Shown: piece by piece, positions 1-9,192 of the stretch | How positions within the stretch are numbered: position 1 is the first letter of the stretch | Layout of the letters: each line of letters opens with the position of its first letter | Origin: MGBC102946 sp022793145 | GTDB taxonomy: Bacteria; Bacillota_I; Bacilli_A; RF39; UBA660 | Assembly (NCBI GenBank): GCA_947426265.1 | Contig: CANEDJ010000001.1 | Span: 29,088-93,087 of the forward strand | DNA: 64,000 bases | Direction: 5' to 3' | The notes under the pieces: model-generated | What the model saw: the letters and a program-made list of their open reading frames with translations, nothing else | What the model was told of the DNA's origin: nothing | The model's database searches: none | Position numbers and translations under genes: made by a program

Positions 1-651
1 GCTGATGATTTGGTTAGTCTATTTGGAACAGATGCAGTTAGATATTATTTGTTGCACGAAATCCCATTTGCAAGTGATGGAACATTTACTTATGAACTAT
101 TAATTGAAAGAATTAATTCTGATTTGGCAAATATTTTGGGAAATCTAGTAAATCGTACTATTTCAATGTCTAAGAAATATTTTGATGGAATGGTAAAAGA
201 ACCAGTAGCACCAGAAGCAATAGATCAAGAATTAATAAATATTGTAAGTAATGCTCCAAAAAGAGTAGAAGAAAAAATGAATGAATATCGTGTAGCAGAC
301 GCAATTGATGAAGTATTTGAAATTTTTAGAAGAAGTAATAAATATATAGATGAAACAATGCCATGGGCACTTGCAAAAGATTCAGAGAAACAGAGTCGCT
401 TAGCAACAGTACTTTATAACTTATTGGAAGCCATTCGTTCTGGAGCCGTATTGTTACAAGCTTTCTTACCAGAAACAGCAGATGCAATATTCAAACAATT
501 AAATACAGAAAATCGATTTATAGAATCCTTAAAAGAATTTAATGGTTTAGATGTTGGAATTAAGCTGAATGAGCCTTCCCCTTTATTTGCACGTATTGAT
601 AAAGATAAAAAATTGTTAGAAATAGAAGAATATAATAGAAATAAGATGTAA
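1..651 (+). CDS. metG: Methionyl-tRNA synthetase, C-terminal part (5' end outside window)
   Basis: The reading frame is open from base 1, so the start lies upstream. The residues GTDAVRYYLLHEIPFASDG followed by a helical region match the end of the catalytic core and the anticodon-binding domain of class I methionyl-tRNA synthetases, which charge tRNA-Met. The protein stops soon after the PLFARID segment. Many Firmicutes MetG proteins continue from there into an OB-fold tRNA-binding domain (Trbp111/EMAP type); that domain is absent here, so this is the short form of the enzyme. Downstream follow a mini-protein gene and tatD, as in the metG-tatD order of Bacillus. Confidence 0.93.
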   Translation, partial: ADDLVSLFGTDAVRYYLLHEIPFASDGTFTYELLIERINSDLANILGNLVNRTISMSKKYFDGMVKEPVAPEAIDQELINIVSNAPKRVEEKMNEYRVADAIDEVFEIFRRSNKYIDETMPWALAKDSEKQSRLATVLYNLLEAIRSGAVLLQAFLPETADAIFKQLNTENRFIESLKEFNGLDVGIKLNEPSPLFARIDKDKKLLEIEEYNRNKM

Positions 652-752
652 ATAGTTGTAAATTGTCGAACAAAAAAGTTACTATTTAGTTGCTTTTATT
701 ATTTTAAACATGCTATAGTTATAGTGTTGTTTAAAAAATAGAGGGAGAAAAT

Positions 753-920
753 ATGACTACTAAGAATAAAGATATGAAGTGGGTTGTATTAGGTTTCATC
801 GCTGTTTCATTGTTAGTTTTTGGTAGTATTGTAGTAGAGAAAAATATAGTAGACATGATTTACTTAACTTGTGTTTTAGTATATTTTGTCCGTTATATTT
901 TTATAAAAGTGAGAAGTTGA
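753..920 (+). CDS. Two-helix membrane mini-protein, 55 aa, unknown function
   Basis: A short ATG frame preceded by GAGGGAGAA at a good distance. The product has a hydrophilic start (MTTKNKDMK) and two hydrophobic stretches, about residues 10-28 and 34-51, ending in basic residues, so it probably spans the membrane twice. I do not recognise a family. A hairpin terminator follows directly at 921-951. The clear ribosome-binding site and membrane pattern argue for a real gene, but there is no homology evidence. Confidence 0.6.
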   Translation: MTTKNKDMKWVVLGFIAVSLLVFGSIVVEKNIVDMIYLTCVLVYFVRYIFIKVRS

Positions 921-951
921 AAATCATATCGATTAATGGTATGATTTTTTT
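921..951 (+). terminator. Intrinsic terminator after the mini-protein gene
   Basis: AAATCATA (921-928) pairs with TATGATTT (940-947) around an 11-base loop, followed by a run of T. It sits immediately before the tatD ribosome-binding site, so part of tatD transcription may come from read-through. Confidence 0.65.
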
Positions 952-960
952 GGTGATAAT

Positions 961-1719
961 ATGATGATAGATACGCATTGCCATTTGTGCAAAGAAGATT
1001 ATGAGAATATAGAATTCATTGTTAATAATATGGGGCATAATAGAATGATAGCAGCAGGAGTCAATGATACAACAAATCAAGAAGTATTAGAACTAATAAA
1101 AGAGTATCCCACTGTTTATGGAGCCATAGGTATTCACCCAACAGAAGTAGGAATTAGTAGTCAAAGTTCCTTAGAATGGATTGAGGACAATTTAAAAGAA
1201 GATAAAATAGTTGCCATTGGAGAAATTGGTTTAGACTATCATTATGGAATAGAAGAAAAAGAAAAGCAGATGCAATTCTTTAAAAAACAACTTGATCTAG
1301 CTAGAAAATATAATAAACCAGTAGTGATACATAGTAGAGATGCTATTGAAGATACCTATAATATCATGAAAGAATATAAAGGTGTAAAAATGGTATTGCA
1401 TTGCTATAGTGGCAGTGTAGAAATGGCAAAACGTTTTTTGGAATTAGATGTTTACTTTGGAGTAGGAGGAGTACTGACATTTAAAAATAGCCGAATTTTA
1501 AAAGATGTGGTATCTTTTTTACCACTAGACCATATATTATTAGAAACAGATAGTCCTTATTTGGCTCCAGAACCATTTAGAGGTTCAAAAAATGAGCCAA
1601 AGAATGTCCTATTAGTCGCTGAAACTTTAGCTTCAATAAAAGGAATCTCTGTAGAAGAAGTAATAGATATTACAACTAAGAATGCATTTTCTAGATTTGA
1701 CTTGAATAAATCTCTATGA
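961..1719 (+). CDS. tatD: TatD family deoxyribonuclease / metal-dependent hydrolase
   Basis: The protein is 252 residues long, or 251 from the second ATG at 964, a normal length for TatD. Family marks are the N-terminal metal ligands DTHCHL, the conserved IGEIGLDYH, VIHSRDA, HCYSG and the late ETDSPYL. TatD enzymes are TIM-barrel metal-dependent nucleases implicated in DNA repair. GGTGAT precedes the tandem ATGs. The order metG, tatD, 3D-domain protein, rsmA matches metS-yabD-yabE-ksgA of Bacillus subtilis, except that the ribonuclease M5 gene rnmV, which normally precedes ksgA, is missing. Confidence 0.93.
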   Translation: MMIDTHCHLCKEDYENIEFIVNNMGHNRMIAAGVNDTTNQEVLELIKEYPTVYGAIGIHPTEVGISSQSSLEWIEDNLKEDKIVAIGEIGLDYHYGIEEKEKQMQFFKKQLDLARKYNKPVVIHSRDAIEDTYNIMKEYKGVKMVLHCYSGSVEMAKRFLELDVYFGVGGVLTFKNSRILKDVVSFLPLDHILLETDSPYLAPEPFRGSKNEPKNVLLVAETLASIKGISVEEVIDITTKNAFSRFDLNKSL

Positions 1720-1758
1720 TAATATGATAGTAGGGGAATAACATAAGAGGTGAATCAT

Positions 1759-2457
1759 ATGAATATTGCCATTCTAACTACAATTGGAAAATGGGCGAGT
1801 TGTTTGTTAATTGGATTTGTTTCTATTTTTAGTGGTTCTGTGATAAAAAAAGAATTATTAGAAGCAACAAATGTGAATGAAAATAAAAGTTATAGTGCTT
1901 TGAATGAAACAATTCCTTATGAAACAAAAGTTGTATACAATTCAAAGACTCCTTCAACAATTAAAAAAGTACTAGTATCAGGTGAAGTAGGGATTACTAC
2001 AATAAAAGAAAATGATGAGAAAGTAATTGTGAAAGAGCCAGTAACAGAAATCATAGAACAAGGAACAGGAGCAGCAGGAGAATATGTCGGTCGAATTACT
2101 GGTTATGGTCCTGATTGTCCTGGTTGTAGTAGTACAGGAACTGTTGCTTGCCATACTGAAAATCGAGGAAAGCATAGTTTAATAACGAATGGAATTTATT
2201 ATGAAGATAAAGAATATGGAAAAGTAAGAATACTATCAGCAGCATCAGCATTTCCATGTGGAACTATAATAAAAGTAGATAATGGGAAAATAGAACCATT
2301 TTATGGCGTTGTTTTAGATCGTGGTGGATCAATGAATAGTGCTTGGAAAAATGGAACTGTTTGGATAGATTTAGCCTATGCTTCATCAGCAGATGCAATA
2401 GCAGGAGGCATCACTGGAAGAAATATAAAATTTAGTGTACAAAGATGGGGATTTTAA
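1759..2457 (+). CDS. G5 and 3D domain protein, YabE-like cell-wall protein
   Basis: The start is taken at ATG 1759, because AGAGGTGA lies 5 bases upstream; the GTG at 1750 overlaps that site. The product has 232 residues. An N-terminal hydrophobic segment (about residues 7-27) anchors or exports it. A G5-like segment follows (IPYETKVVYNSKTPS to about residue 95). A C-terminal 3D domain is marked by the acidic motifs VLDRGG and WIDLAYAS, and cysteines in PDCPGCSS and FPCG. 3D domains occur in Rpf/YabE-type muralytic proteins acting on peptidoglycan. Position between tatD and rsmA is the same as for yabE in Bacillus. Confidence 0.88.
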   Translation: MNIAILTTIGKWASCLLIGFVSIFSGSVIKKELLEATNVNENKSYSALNETIPYETKVVYNSKTPSTIKKVLVSGEVGITTIKENDEKVIVKEPVTEIIEQGTGAAGEYVGRITGYGPDCPGCSSTGTVACHTENRGKHSLITNGIYYEDKEYGKVRILSAASAFPCGTIIKVDNGKIEPFYGVVLDRGGSMNSAWKNGTVWIDLAYASSADAIAGGITGRNIKFSVQRWGF

Positions 2458-2469
2458 CCCTCTTTTTTG

Positions 2470-2498
2470 TTGAAAAAAGAAAGAAAAGTAGTTATAAT
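2470..2498 (+). promoter_or_regulatory. Sigma-A type promoter for rsmA
   Basis: TTGAAA (2470-2475), 17-base spacer, TATAAT (2493-2498), 27 bases before the rsmA start codon. Confidence 0.75.
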
Positions 2499-2524
2499 AA
2501 ATAAAACGACGATTGGAGGAACTT

Positions 2525-3376
2525 ATGGAATATTCACCGAAAAAACTTTCTGATATTTTAGAAAGGCATGGATTTAATTTTAAAAAAAGTTTTGGCCAGA
2601 ACTTTATTGTAGATGAAAATATTATTGATGCTATTATATATAAATCAAAAATAACTCCAAATACTTTGGTTTTAGAAATTGGACCAGGAGCAGGAGCCCT
2701 TACTTATAAGTTAAGTGAAGTGGCTAAAAATGTATTATGTTTTGAGATCGATACAAAATTAAAACCAGTGTTGGAAGAACTATTAAAAGAAAAACAAAAT
2801 GTAGAAATCGTGTTTGAGGATTTTTTAACCGCTAATGTAAAAGAAAAACTTTCTTCTTACACATATGAGACCTTATATGTAGTAGCAAATTTACCTTATT
2901 ATATAACAACTCCAATTATTATGAAGTTAATAGAAGAAAAAATTCCAGTTAGTAAAATTGTTATCATGGTCCAAAAAGAAGTTGGAGATAGATTTAAAGC
3001 ATCTCCAGGAACGAAAGATTATAGTTCTTTATCTATCTTTTTAAATTATTATTTTGAAGTGAAAAAATTAATGGATGTTAGTAAACATGTATTTATTCCA
3101 AAACCAAATGTGGATAGTATTATTATCGAAATGAAAAAGAAGAAAACTCAAAGGCAAGTGATAGATGAGGAATATTTTTTTAAATTGATCAGAGATAGTT
3201 TTAAACAAAAAAGAAAAACGATAAAAAATAATTTAAAAGAGTATCCACTAGAGATTATTGAGCAAGTATTAAAAAAGAATGGTTTTGACTTAAGTGTAAG
3301 AGCAGAGCAATTATCACTTGATATATTTATTGATATAGCAAATAGCGTTAGTAAAGGTGTGTGTAGTAATGATTAA
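2525..3376 (+). CDS. rsmA: 16S rRNA dimethyladenosine transferase RsmA (KsgA)
   Basis: The start is ATG 2525, four bases after TTGGAGGA; the TTG at 2513 lies inside that ribosome-binding site. The product is 283 residues. Motifs are KSFGQNFIVD, the SAM-binding LEIGPGAGALT, the acidic FEIDTKL, and the catalytic NLPYYITTP. The enzyme dimethylates two adjacent adenosines in the 3'-terminal hairpin of 16S rRNA during small-subunit maturation. Its last codons overlap the start of ung. Confidence 0.95.
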   Translation: MEYSPKKLSDILERHGFNFKKSFGQNFIVDENIIDAIIYKSKITPNTLVLEIGPGAGALTYKLSEVAKNVLCFEIDTKLKPVLEELLKEKQNVEIVFEDFLTANVKEKLSSYTYETLYVVANLPYYITTPIIMKLIEEKIPVSKIVIMVQKEVGDRFKASPGTKDYSSLSIFLNYYFEVKKLMDVSKHVFIPKPNVDSIIIEMKKKKTQRQVIDEEYFFKLIRDSFKQKRKTIKNNLKEYPLEIIEQVLKKNGFDLSVRAEQLSLDIFIDIANSVSKGVCSND

Positions 3377-4019
3377 TAAAAAATGGGATGTTATGTTGGA
3401 ACAAGAATTTAAAAAGGACTATTTTAAGAAATTAGGTGTATTTATTAGAGATGAATATCAACATAGAATTGTATATCCAGAATATAAAAATATATTTAAT
3501 GCTTTGAGATATACAGATTATGATGAAGTAAAAGTAGTTATTTTAGGACAAGATCCTTATCATGGAGAAAGAGAAGCTCATGGACTGTCTTTTTCTGTAC
3601 AAGAAGGTGTTCCAATGCCGCCTTCTTTGCAAAATATTTTTAAAGAATTGGAAGATGATATTGGGGTAAAACGAAGTTGTAGTGATTTAACTGACTGGGC
3701 CAAAAAGGGAGTATTATTATTAAACTCTATTATGACTGTTGTAAAAGATAGACCATTATCGCATAAAGAAAAAGGATGGGAAATATTTACAGATAATATT
3801 ATAAGGATGCTTAGTGAGAGAGAGGAACCTATTGTTTTCATTTTGTGGGGAAGTTATGCAAGAAGTAAAAAAGTACTGATTACAAACCCAAAACATAAAA
3901 TAATAGAGAGTGTCCATCCTTCACCATTATCTGCATATCGAGGCTTTTTTGGAAGTAAACCCTTTTCTAAGACAAATGAATTTTTAGAGAATATGTATGG
4001 AAAAGGGATTGATTGGTAA
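3369..4019 (+). CDS. ung: Uracil-DNA glycosylase
   Basis: ATG 3369 is preferred over an upstream TTG/GTG because AAAGGTG lies at the right distance. The 216-residue product has the family-1 motifs GQDPYHG (catalytic Asp at residue 62), HGLSFSV, and HPSPLSAYRGFFGS near the C-terminus (catalytic His). It removes uracil from DNA and starts base-excision repair. The gene overlaps the end of rsmA by 8 bases, and its stop overlaps a possible tilS start, so the genes are probably translationally coupled. Confidence 0.96.
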   Translation: MINKKWDVMLEQEFKKDYFKKLGVFIRDEYQHRIVYPEYKNIFNALRYTDYDEVKVVILGQDPYHGEREAHGLSFSVQEGVPMPPSLQNIFKELEDDIGVKRSCSDLTDWAKKGVLLLNSIMTVVKDRPLSHKEKGWEIFTDNIIRMLSEREEPIVFILWGSYARSKKVLITNPKHKIIESVHPSPLSAYRGFFGSKPFSKTNEFLENMYGKGIDW

Positions 4020-5320
4020 TGATTGAAGAAACAATCAGAAAATTAAAGATTGACTCAAAGGAACCAATTGTAATCGCAGTATCAGGCGGCCCAGACTCTA
4101 TGGCGTTGCTATCTTTATTAGACTCTTATTTTGAGAATATCATATGTGCCCATGTACATCATAATACAGGAAGAATAGGGCAAGATGAAGATGAAAAATT
4201 TGTAAAAGATTACTGTAAAAAACATCATTATACTTTTGAAAGTATGAAAATTGAAGATTATGACAAAAACAATTTTCATAATCAGGCACATAAAATAAGG
4301 TATCATTTTTTTGAAATAATTATGAAAAGGTATCATAGTCATTACCTTTTTACAGCGCATCATGGAGATGATTTGATAGAAACGATGTTATTTAGAATGA
4401 TGAGAGGTTCCACTATAGATGCATTACATGGTTTTTCAGAAATTTCAAAAAAAAATGATTATACAATAGTTAGACCTTTACTAAAATATACAAAAGAAGA
4501 ATTGCTAAAATATAATGCTCAAAATAATATTCCATATCAAATAGATAGCTCAAATGATAAAGACGTTTATACAAGAAATCGAATTCGGAAAAATATATTG
4601 CCTTTTTTAAAAAAAGAGCATAGAAATGTACATTTAAAGTTTTTAAAGTTAAGTCAAGAATTAGAGCAAATGGAACGCTTTATCCAAAAGGAAGCAGAAA
4701 AAGAAAAGAAAGTTCGTTTTTGTAGTAATATATTAGATGTTTCTTGTTGGAATCGTTTAGAAAAGATTATTGCCAAGCGAATATTGCAACTTATATTGAG
4801 TGATATATATAAAGAGAAGCAAGAATTATTAGAAACAATTCATATTGAGTTATTAGAAAATTTAATTATGAACGCAAAATCAGGCACAAAGTTAATATTT
4901 CCAAACAATTTAGTGATAAAAAAAGAATATCGCAAAATATTATTTGGAGAACAAAAAGGGACTTCTTATGAGATGATCTTAGAACATGATATCAGACTTC
5001 CAAATGGGCATGAAATAAGGTTCGTGAAGGAAGAAGAGTCAGACTCAAATTTTGTTTGCCGGTTAAAAAAAGAAGAGATAGAATTTCCACTTTTCGTAAG
5101 AACAAGGAAAGAACATGATAAAATGGAAGTAAAGGGATTAAACGGAAGTAAAAAAATAAAAGAAATTTTTATAAATTCTAAAGTACCAGAACATACTAGA
5201 ATATCATATCCGATTGTTACAGATAAAACAGGAAAAATAGTCTGGCTTCCTGGAGTGAAAAAATCGAAATTTGATAAAACAAAAGAAGAAAAATATGATA
5301 TAATACTTAGGTACTATTAA
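4019..5320 (+). CDS. tilS: tRNA(Ile)-lysidine synthetase TilS
   Basis: An N-terminal PP-loop SGGPDSMALL (about residues 21-30) binds ATP. The core segment AHHGDDLIETMLFRMMRG and the C-terminal TilS domain with GLNGSKKIKEIFI and WLPGVKKS are typical. TilS changes C34 of the CAU-anticodon isoleucine tRNA to lysidine so that it reads AUA, an essential step in this AT-rich genome. Either ATG 4019, overlapping the ung stop, or TTG 4013 could be the start; AAAAGGG at 4001-4007 is better spaced for the TTG. About 433 residues; ftsH follows, as in Bacillus. Confidence 0.94.
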   Translation: MIEETIRKLKIDSKEPIVIAVSGGPDSMALLSLLDSYFENIICAHVHHNTGRIGQDEDEKFVKDYCKKHHYTFESMKIEDYDKNNFHNQAHKIRYHFFEIIMKRYHSHYLFTAHHGDDLIETMLFRMMRGSTIDALHGFSEISKKNDYTIVRPLLKYTKEELLKYNAQNNIPYQIDSSNDKDVYTRNRIRKNILPFLKKEHRNVHLKFLKLSQELEQMERFIQKEAEKEKKVRFCSNILDVSCWNRLEKIIAKRILQLILSDIYKEKQELLETIHIELLENLIMNAKSGTKLIFPNNLVIKKEYRKILFGEQKGTSYEMILEHDIRLPNGHEIRFVKEEESDSNFVCRLKKEEIEFPLFVRTRKEHDKMEVKGLNGSKKIKEIFINSKVPEHTRISYPIVTDKTGKIVWLPGVKKSKFDKTKEEKYDIILRYY

Positions 5321-5336
5321 GGAGGGAAAAGATTAA

Positions 5337-7331
5337 ATGAATAAAAAAGCTGTGAAAAGAGGGTTAGTACCATATTTGTTTTTATTTCTAGTCATAGCTA
5401 GTGTCATGTATTTTTTCAATATAATTAATCAAAAAGTAAATAATATTACGTATGATAAATTTATAGAAGCAGCAGAAAAGGGAGACGTAACAGAAATCAA
5501 GGTGATTCCTAGAAGTAGTGCTTATGTTTATGAGATTCGAGGAAAGCTGAAAGATTATAATGAAAATGAAACCTTTATATTAAAGCTGCCACTAGCAGAA
5601 GAATCAATGACAAAATTAATGGATTTAGAAGCAGAACATAAATTTAAGTTAGAGACAATCAGTGATCCTGATTCTAATAAAATTGTATTGTTCTTAATTA
5701 ATATTGTGCCAATGTTGATTTTATTAGGCGGAGCCTTTTTCATAATCACAAGACAAATGGGAAGTGCTAATAAATCAATGGATTTTGGAAAAAGTAGAGC
5801 ACGGTTATCAGAAAATAATAAAAAAGTTACATTTAAAGATGTTGCTGGATTAGATGAAGAAAAAGAGGAAGTTGCAGAATTAATAGATTTCTTAAAAAGC
5901 CCTAAAAAATTTCAATCATTAGGTGCCAGAATTCCGAAGGGGGTTTTATTAGTGGGGCCTCCAGGAACAGGAAAGACTTTGTTAGCGCGTGCAGTAGCAG
6001 GAGAAGCAAATGTGCCATTTTACTATATTAGTGGTAGTGAATTTGTAGAATTATTTGTTGGTGTAGGAGCAAGTCGTGTAAGAGATATGTTTAAGCAGGC
6101 AAAACAAAGCGCTCCATGTTTAATTTTTATTGATGAAATAGATGCTGTAGGACGTCAAAGAGGTGCAGGATTAGGTGGCGGACATGATGAAAGAGAGCAA
6201 ACCTTAAATCAGTTGTTAACGGAGATGGATGGTTTTGGAGCAAATGAAGGAATTATTATTATAGCAGCAACAAATCGCCCAGATGTTTTGGATCCAGCTT
6301 TACTTCGTCCTGGAAGATTTGATAGACAAGTGACAGTTAATCTGCCTGATATAAAAGGAAGAGAAGAAATATTGAAAGTTCATGCAAGAGGAAAAACGTT
6401 CAGTAAAGCAGTAGAACTTTCCAATATTGCCAAAAGAACAGTTGGATTTAGTGGAGCTGATTTAGAAAATTTACTAAATGAAGCAGCTTTGCTTGCAGTT
6501 AGAAGAAATAAAAAAGCAATTAGTATGACAGAAATTGATGAAGCTCATGACCGTGTATTGATGGGACCAGCTAAAAAAAGTCATAAATATACAGAGCATG
6601 AAAAGAAAGTGGTTGCTTACCATGAAGCAGGGCATGCCGTTTTAGGATTATGCTTAGATGGAGCAAATGAAGTTCAGAAAATAACGATTGTTCCACGTGG
6701 ATCAGCAGGTGGATATAATTTAATGTTACCAAAAGAAGAAACTTATTTACAAACCAAGAGTGAGTTATTAGGAATGATTAGTGGACTACTTGGAGGGCGT
6801 GTAGCAGAAGAATTTATTTTTCATGAAGTGACTACTGGGGCACATAATGATTTTGAAAAAGCGACAAAAATTGCTCGTGCTATGGTAACAGAATATGGTA
6901 TGAGTGAATTAGGACCAGTTCAATTCGAGCATCAAGAATCTAGTGTCTTTTTGGGAAGGGATTATAATAAAAGTAAGAATTTCTCAAGTCAAGTTGCATT
7001 TGAAATTGATCAAGAACAGAGAAAGATTATTCATGAATGTTATGAAAAAGCAAAATCTGTTATTTATGAAAATAAAAAGCTATTAGATTTAATAGCAACA
7101 ACATTGTTAGAATATGAAACAATAACAAAAGAACAAATTGAATATCTTGTAAAAAATGGCTGTATGCCTGATGATGATAAAGAAATAGATGAAAGTGAAT
7201 TTAAAGAAGCTAGTCTGAAAGATTTATCGTTAAAAGAATTACAAGAAATAGCAAAAGAAAAAGGACTTGAAGACATAGATAATTTAACAAAAGAAGAATT
7301 AGCAGAAAAGTTAGAAGGATTAGAAAAATAA
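5337..7331 (+). CDS. ftsH: ATP-dependent zinc metalloprotease FtsH
   Basis: The 664-residue membrane protease has two N-terminal membrane segments (about 11-30 and 116-138). The AAA+ module shows Walker A GPPGTGKT (207-214), Walker B IFIDEID (263-269) and an arginine-finger stretch RPGRFDR. The zinc-protease motif is HEAGH (429-433). FtsH degrades membrane and regulatory proteins as a hexamer. Odd point: the C-terminus continues after an acidic linker into [15 protein letters not shown] and [10 protein letters not shown], which resembles a Rho_N/SAP-like helical motif not usual in FtsH. AAGGAGGG precedes the start. Confidence 0.97.
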   Translation: MNKKAVKRGLVPYLFLFLVIASVMYFFNIINQKVNNITYDKFIEAAEKGDVTEIKVIPRSSAYVYEIRGKLKDYNENETFILKLPLAEESMTKLMDLEAEHKFKLETISDPDSNKIVLFLINIVPMLILLGGAFFIITRQMGSANKSMDFGKSRARLSENNKKVTFKDVAGLDEEKEEVAELIDFLKSPKKFQSLGARIPKGVLLVGPPGTGKTLLARAVAGEANVPFYYISGSEFVELFVGVGASRVRDMFKQAKQSAPCLIFIDEIDAVGRQRGAGLGGGHDEREQTLNQLLTEMDGFGANEGIIIIAATNRPDVLDPALLRPGRFDRQVTVNLPDIKGREEILKVHARGKTFSKAVELSNIAKRTVGFSGADLENLLNEAALLAVRRNKKAISMTEIDEAHDRVLMGPAKKSHKYTEHEKKVVAYHEAGHAVLGLCLDGANEVQKITIVPRGSAGGYNLMLPKEETYLQTKSELLGMISGLLGGRVAEEFIFHEVTTGAHNDFEKATKIARAMVTEYGMSELGPVQFEHQESSVFLGRDYNKSKNFSSQVAFEIDQEQRKIIHECYEKAKSVIYENKKLLDLIATTLLEYETITKEQIEYLVKNGCMPDDDKEIDESEFKEASLKDLSLKELQEIAKEKGLEDIDNLTKEELAEKLEGLEK

Positions 7332-7538
7332 TCTTTCTTTTTTTTATAAAAATAATAACAGAAAGATTTAATAATTTATTGAATTATATTGTTTAAAAAA
7401 GAAGAGATAATGTGTATAAATAAAGGTATCAATAAGTTTGGGAAATATCTTTTTAGATTTTTCAAAAATTAAGATAGCTATCGATAAATATTTATGATAA
7501 AATATGATATAGAACGTAATTAGGAAATGGTGATGTAA

Positions 7539-8324
7539 ATGGGAAAAATAATAGCCTTAGTTAATCAAAAAGGAGGCGTAGGAAAAACAACTTCAAGTAT
7601 TAATTTAGCAGCCTCTTTAGGTGCTTTAAGAGAAAAGGTATTATTAGTTGATTTAGATCCCCAAGGAAATGCAACAACTGGGGTCGGAATTGATAAGGGA
7701 GAAGTAAAGAAAAATGTTTATAATCTAATGATAGATGATGCAGAATTAAATGAAGTAATCATTAAAACGAAATTTAAAAATCTTTATATTATCCCATCTA
7801 ATATTGTATTAGCAGGAGCCAATCCAGAACTATTACAAAGAAGTATAGTAGAACCAGGATTTCAAAAAAATGCGCAATTGAAAAAATATTTAGATGAGGC
7901 AAAATCTATGTTTGATTATGTTATTATTGACTGTCCACCATCTTTAGAAACCTTGACATTAAATGCTTTGACTGCTTCAGACTCAGTTATAATTCCTGTA
8001 CAGTGTGAATTTTTTGCCCTAGAGGGAATTATGCAGTTATTAAATACAATTATGCTAGCACAAAAAAATCTGAATCCAACATTGGATATAGAAGGCGTAT
8101 TATTAACTATGTTAGACAATCGTACTAATTTAGGATTAGAAGTAGTAGAGGATATCAAAAGCTATTTTAAAGAACGAGTTTATGATACTATTATTCCTAG
8201 ACTAGTTCGTTTATCAGAAGCTCCAAGTCATGGGAAACCAATTATTGCTTATGATCCAAATAGTCGAGGAACAGAAGCATATCTTAATTTAGCAAAGGAG
8301 GTATTAGAAAGAAATGGAAAATAG
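7539..8324 (+). CDS. parA: ParA family chromosome-partitioning ATPase (Soj)
   Basis: 261 residues. The deviant Walker A KGGVGKTT near the N-terminus, DLDPQGNATTG, and the Walker B-like VIIDCPPSL are diagnostic of the Soj/ParA class that moves origin regions by ATP-dependent binding to DNA. The gene overlaps parB by 11 bases. The 207 bases upstream are AT-rich with no clear parS site. Confidence 0.95.
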   Translation: MGKIIALVNQKGGVGKTTSSINLAASLGALREKVLLVDLDPQGNATTGVGIDKGEVKKNVYNLMIDDAELNEVIIKTKFKNLYIIPSNIVLAGANPELLQRSIVEPGFQKNAQLKKYLDEAKSMFDYVIIDCPPSLETLTLNALTASDSVIIPVQCEFFALEGIMQLLNTIMLAQKNLNPTLDIEGVLLTMLDNRTNLGLEVVEDIKSYFKERVYDTIIPRLVRLSEAPSHGKPIIAYDPNSRGTEAYLNLAKEVLERNGK

Positions 8325-9189
8325 AAGAGCATTGGGTAGAGGTCTTGAACAACTTTTCAATAGTGATAATTTAGATATTGAAAGTATGGAAAGACAAATT
8401 TATGAGACAACTTCAAAAGAAGAAATTATGGAACTTGATATTTCTGAACTTCGTCCAAATCCATATCAGCCTCGTAAAGTATTTAAAGATGAAAGTTTAG
8501 CAGAACTTGCTAATTCAATTAAAGAACATGGTGTGTTCCAACCTATTATTGTTAAAAAAAGCATTAAAGGTTATGAAATCGTAGCTGGAGAAAGAAGATA
8601 TCGTGCTAGCAAAATGGCTGGATTAGATAAAATTCCAGCAATCATTAGACAATTTACAGATGAGCAAATGATGGAAATAGCTCTTTTAGAAAATCTACAA
8701 AGAGAAAATTTAAGTGCGATAGAGGAAGCTGAAGCATATAGAAGAATGATAGAAAGCTTAGATATTACGCAAGAAGAATTATCAAGAAGAATAGGAAAAA
8801 GTAGAAGCCATATTACAAATATCTTAGGATTATTAAGATTACCAAAAGAAGTTCAAACAGAAGTAGCGAATGGAACGATTAGTATGGGACATGCTAGAGT
8901 ATTAAGTAAATTAGAATCTGAGGAACGAATTATTGAACTTGCGCACCAAATTATTGAAGAAAAATTGCCAGTTCGAGAAATAGAATCAATAGCTTCAGAT
9001 AAGAGTGTAGAAAAAAAAGTAAAAATTCATAGGCAAAAAGAAAGTAATAATGACTATAAATATGTAGAAGATTTATTGAGAGAAAAATTAGATACAAAAG
9101 TAAAAATAAAAGATAAAAAAGTAGAAATACATTTTAGTAACGTTGCAGATTTGAATAGAATTTTAGAAATTTTAAATGTAAAGGAGTAA
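8314..9189 (+). CDS. parB: ParB/Spo0J family partition protein
   Basis: 291 residues beginning with a basic MENRRALGRGLEQLF, the ParA-stimulating N-terminal peptide. Then come the ParB N-terminal CTPase/clamp motifs (LRPNPYQPRK, VAGERRYRAS, ALLENLQREN) and the helix-turn-helix region (LSRRIGKSRSHITNILGLLRL). It should bind parS sites and load SMC near the origin. AAAGGAGG lies inside the end of parA. Gene order with parA, a channel gene, a DUF951 gene and ychF-rpsF-ssb-rpsR is the origin-proximal arrangement of Bacillus. Confidence 0.95.
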   Translation: MENRRALGRGLEQLFNSDNLDIESMERQIYETTSKEEIMELDISELRPNPYQPRKVFKDESLAELANSIKEHGVFQPIIVKKSIKGYEIVAGERRYRASKMAGLDKIPAIIRQFTDEQMMEIALLENLQRENLSAIEEAEAYRRMIESLDITQEELSRRIGKSRSHITNILGLLRLPKEVQTEVANGTISMGHARVLSKLESEERIIELAHQIIEEKLPVREIESIASDKSVEKKVKIHRQKESNNDYKYVEDLLREKLDTKVKIKDKKVEIHFSNVADLNRILEILNVKE

Positions 9190-9192
9190 TGT

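Noticed and set aside
2462..2479. CTTTTTT-GTTG-AAAAAAG hairpin after the 3D-domain gene as a terminator
   Set aside because: The stem is almost only A-T pairs and no T run follows; the sequence is part of the rsmA promoter.
7332..8500. parS sites near parA-parB
   Set aside because: I looked for TGTTTCACGTGAAACA-like 16-mers around these genes and saw none by eye; they may lie elsewhere near the origin.
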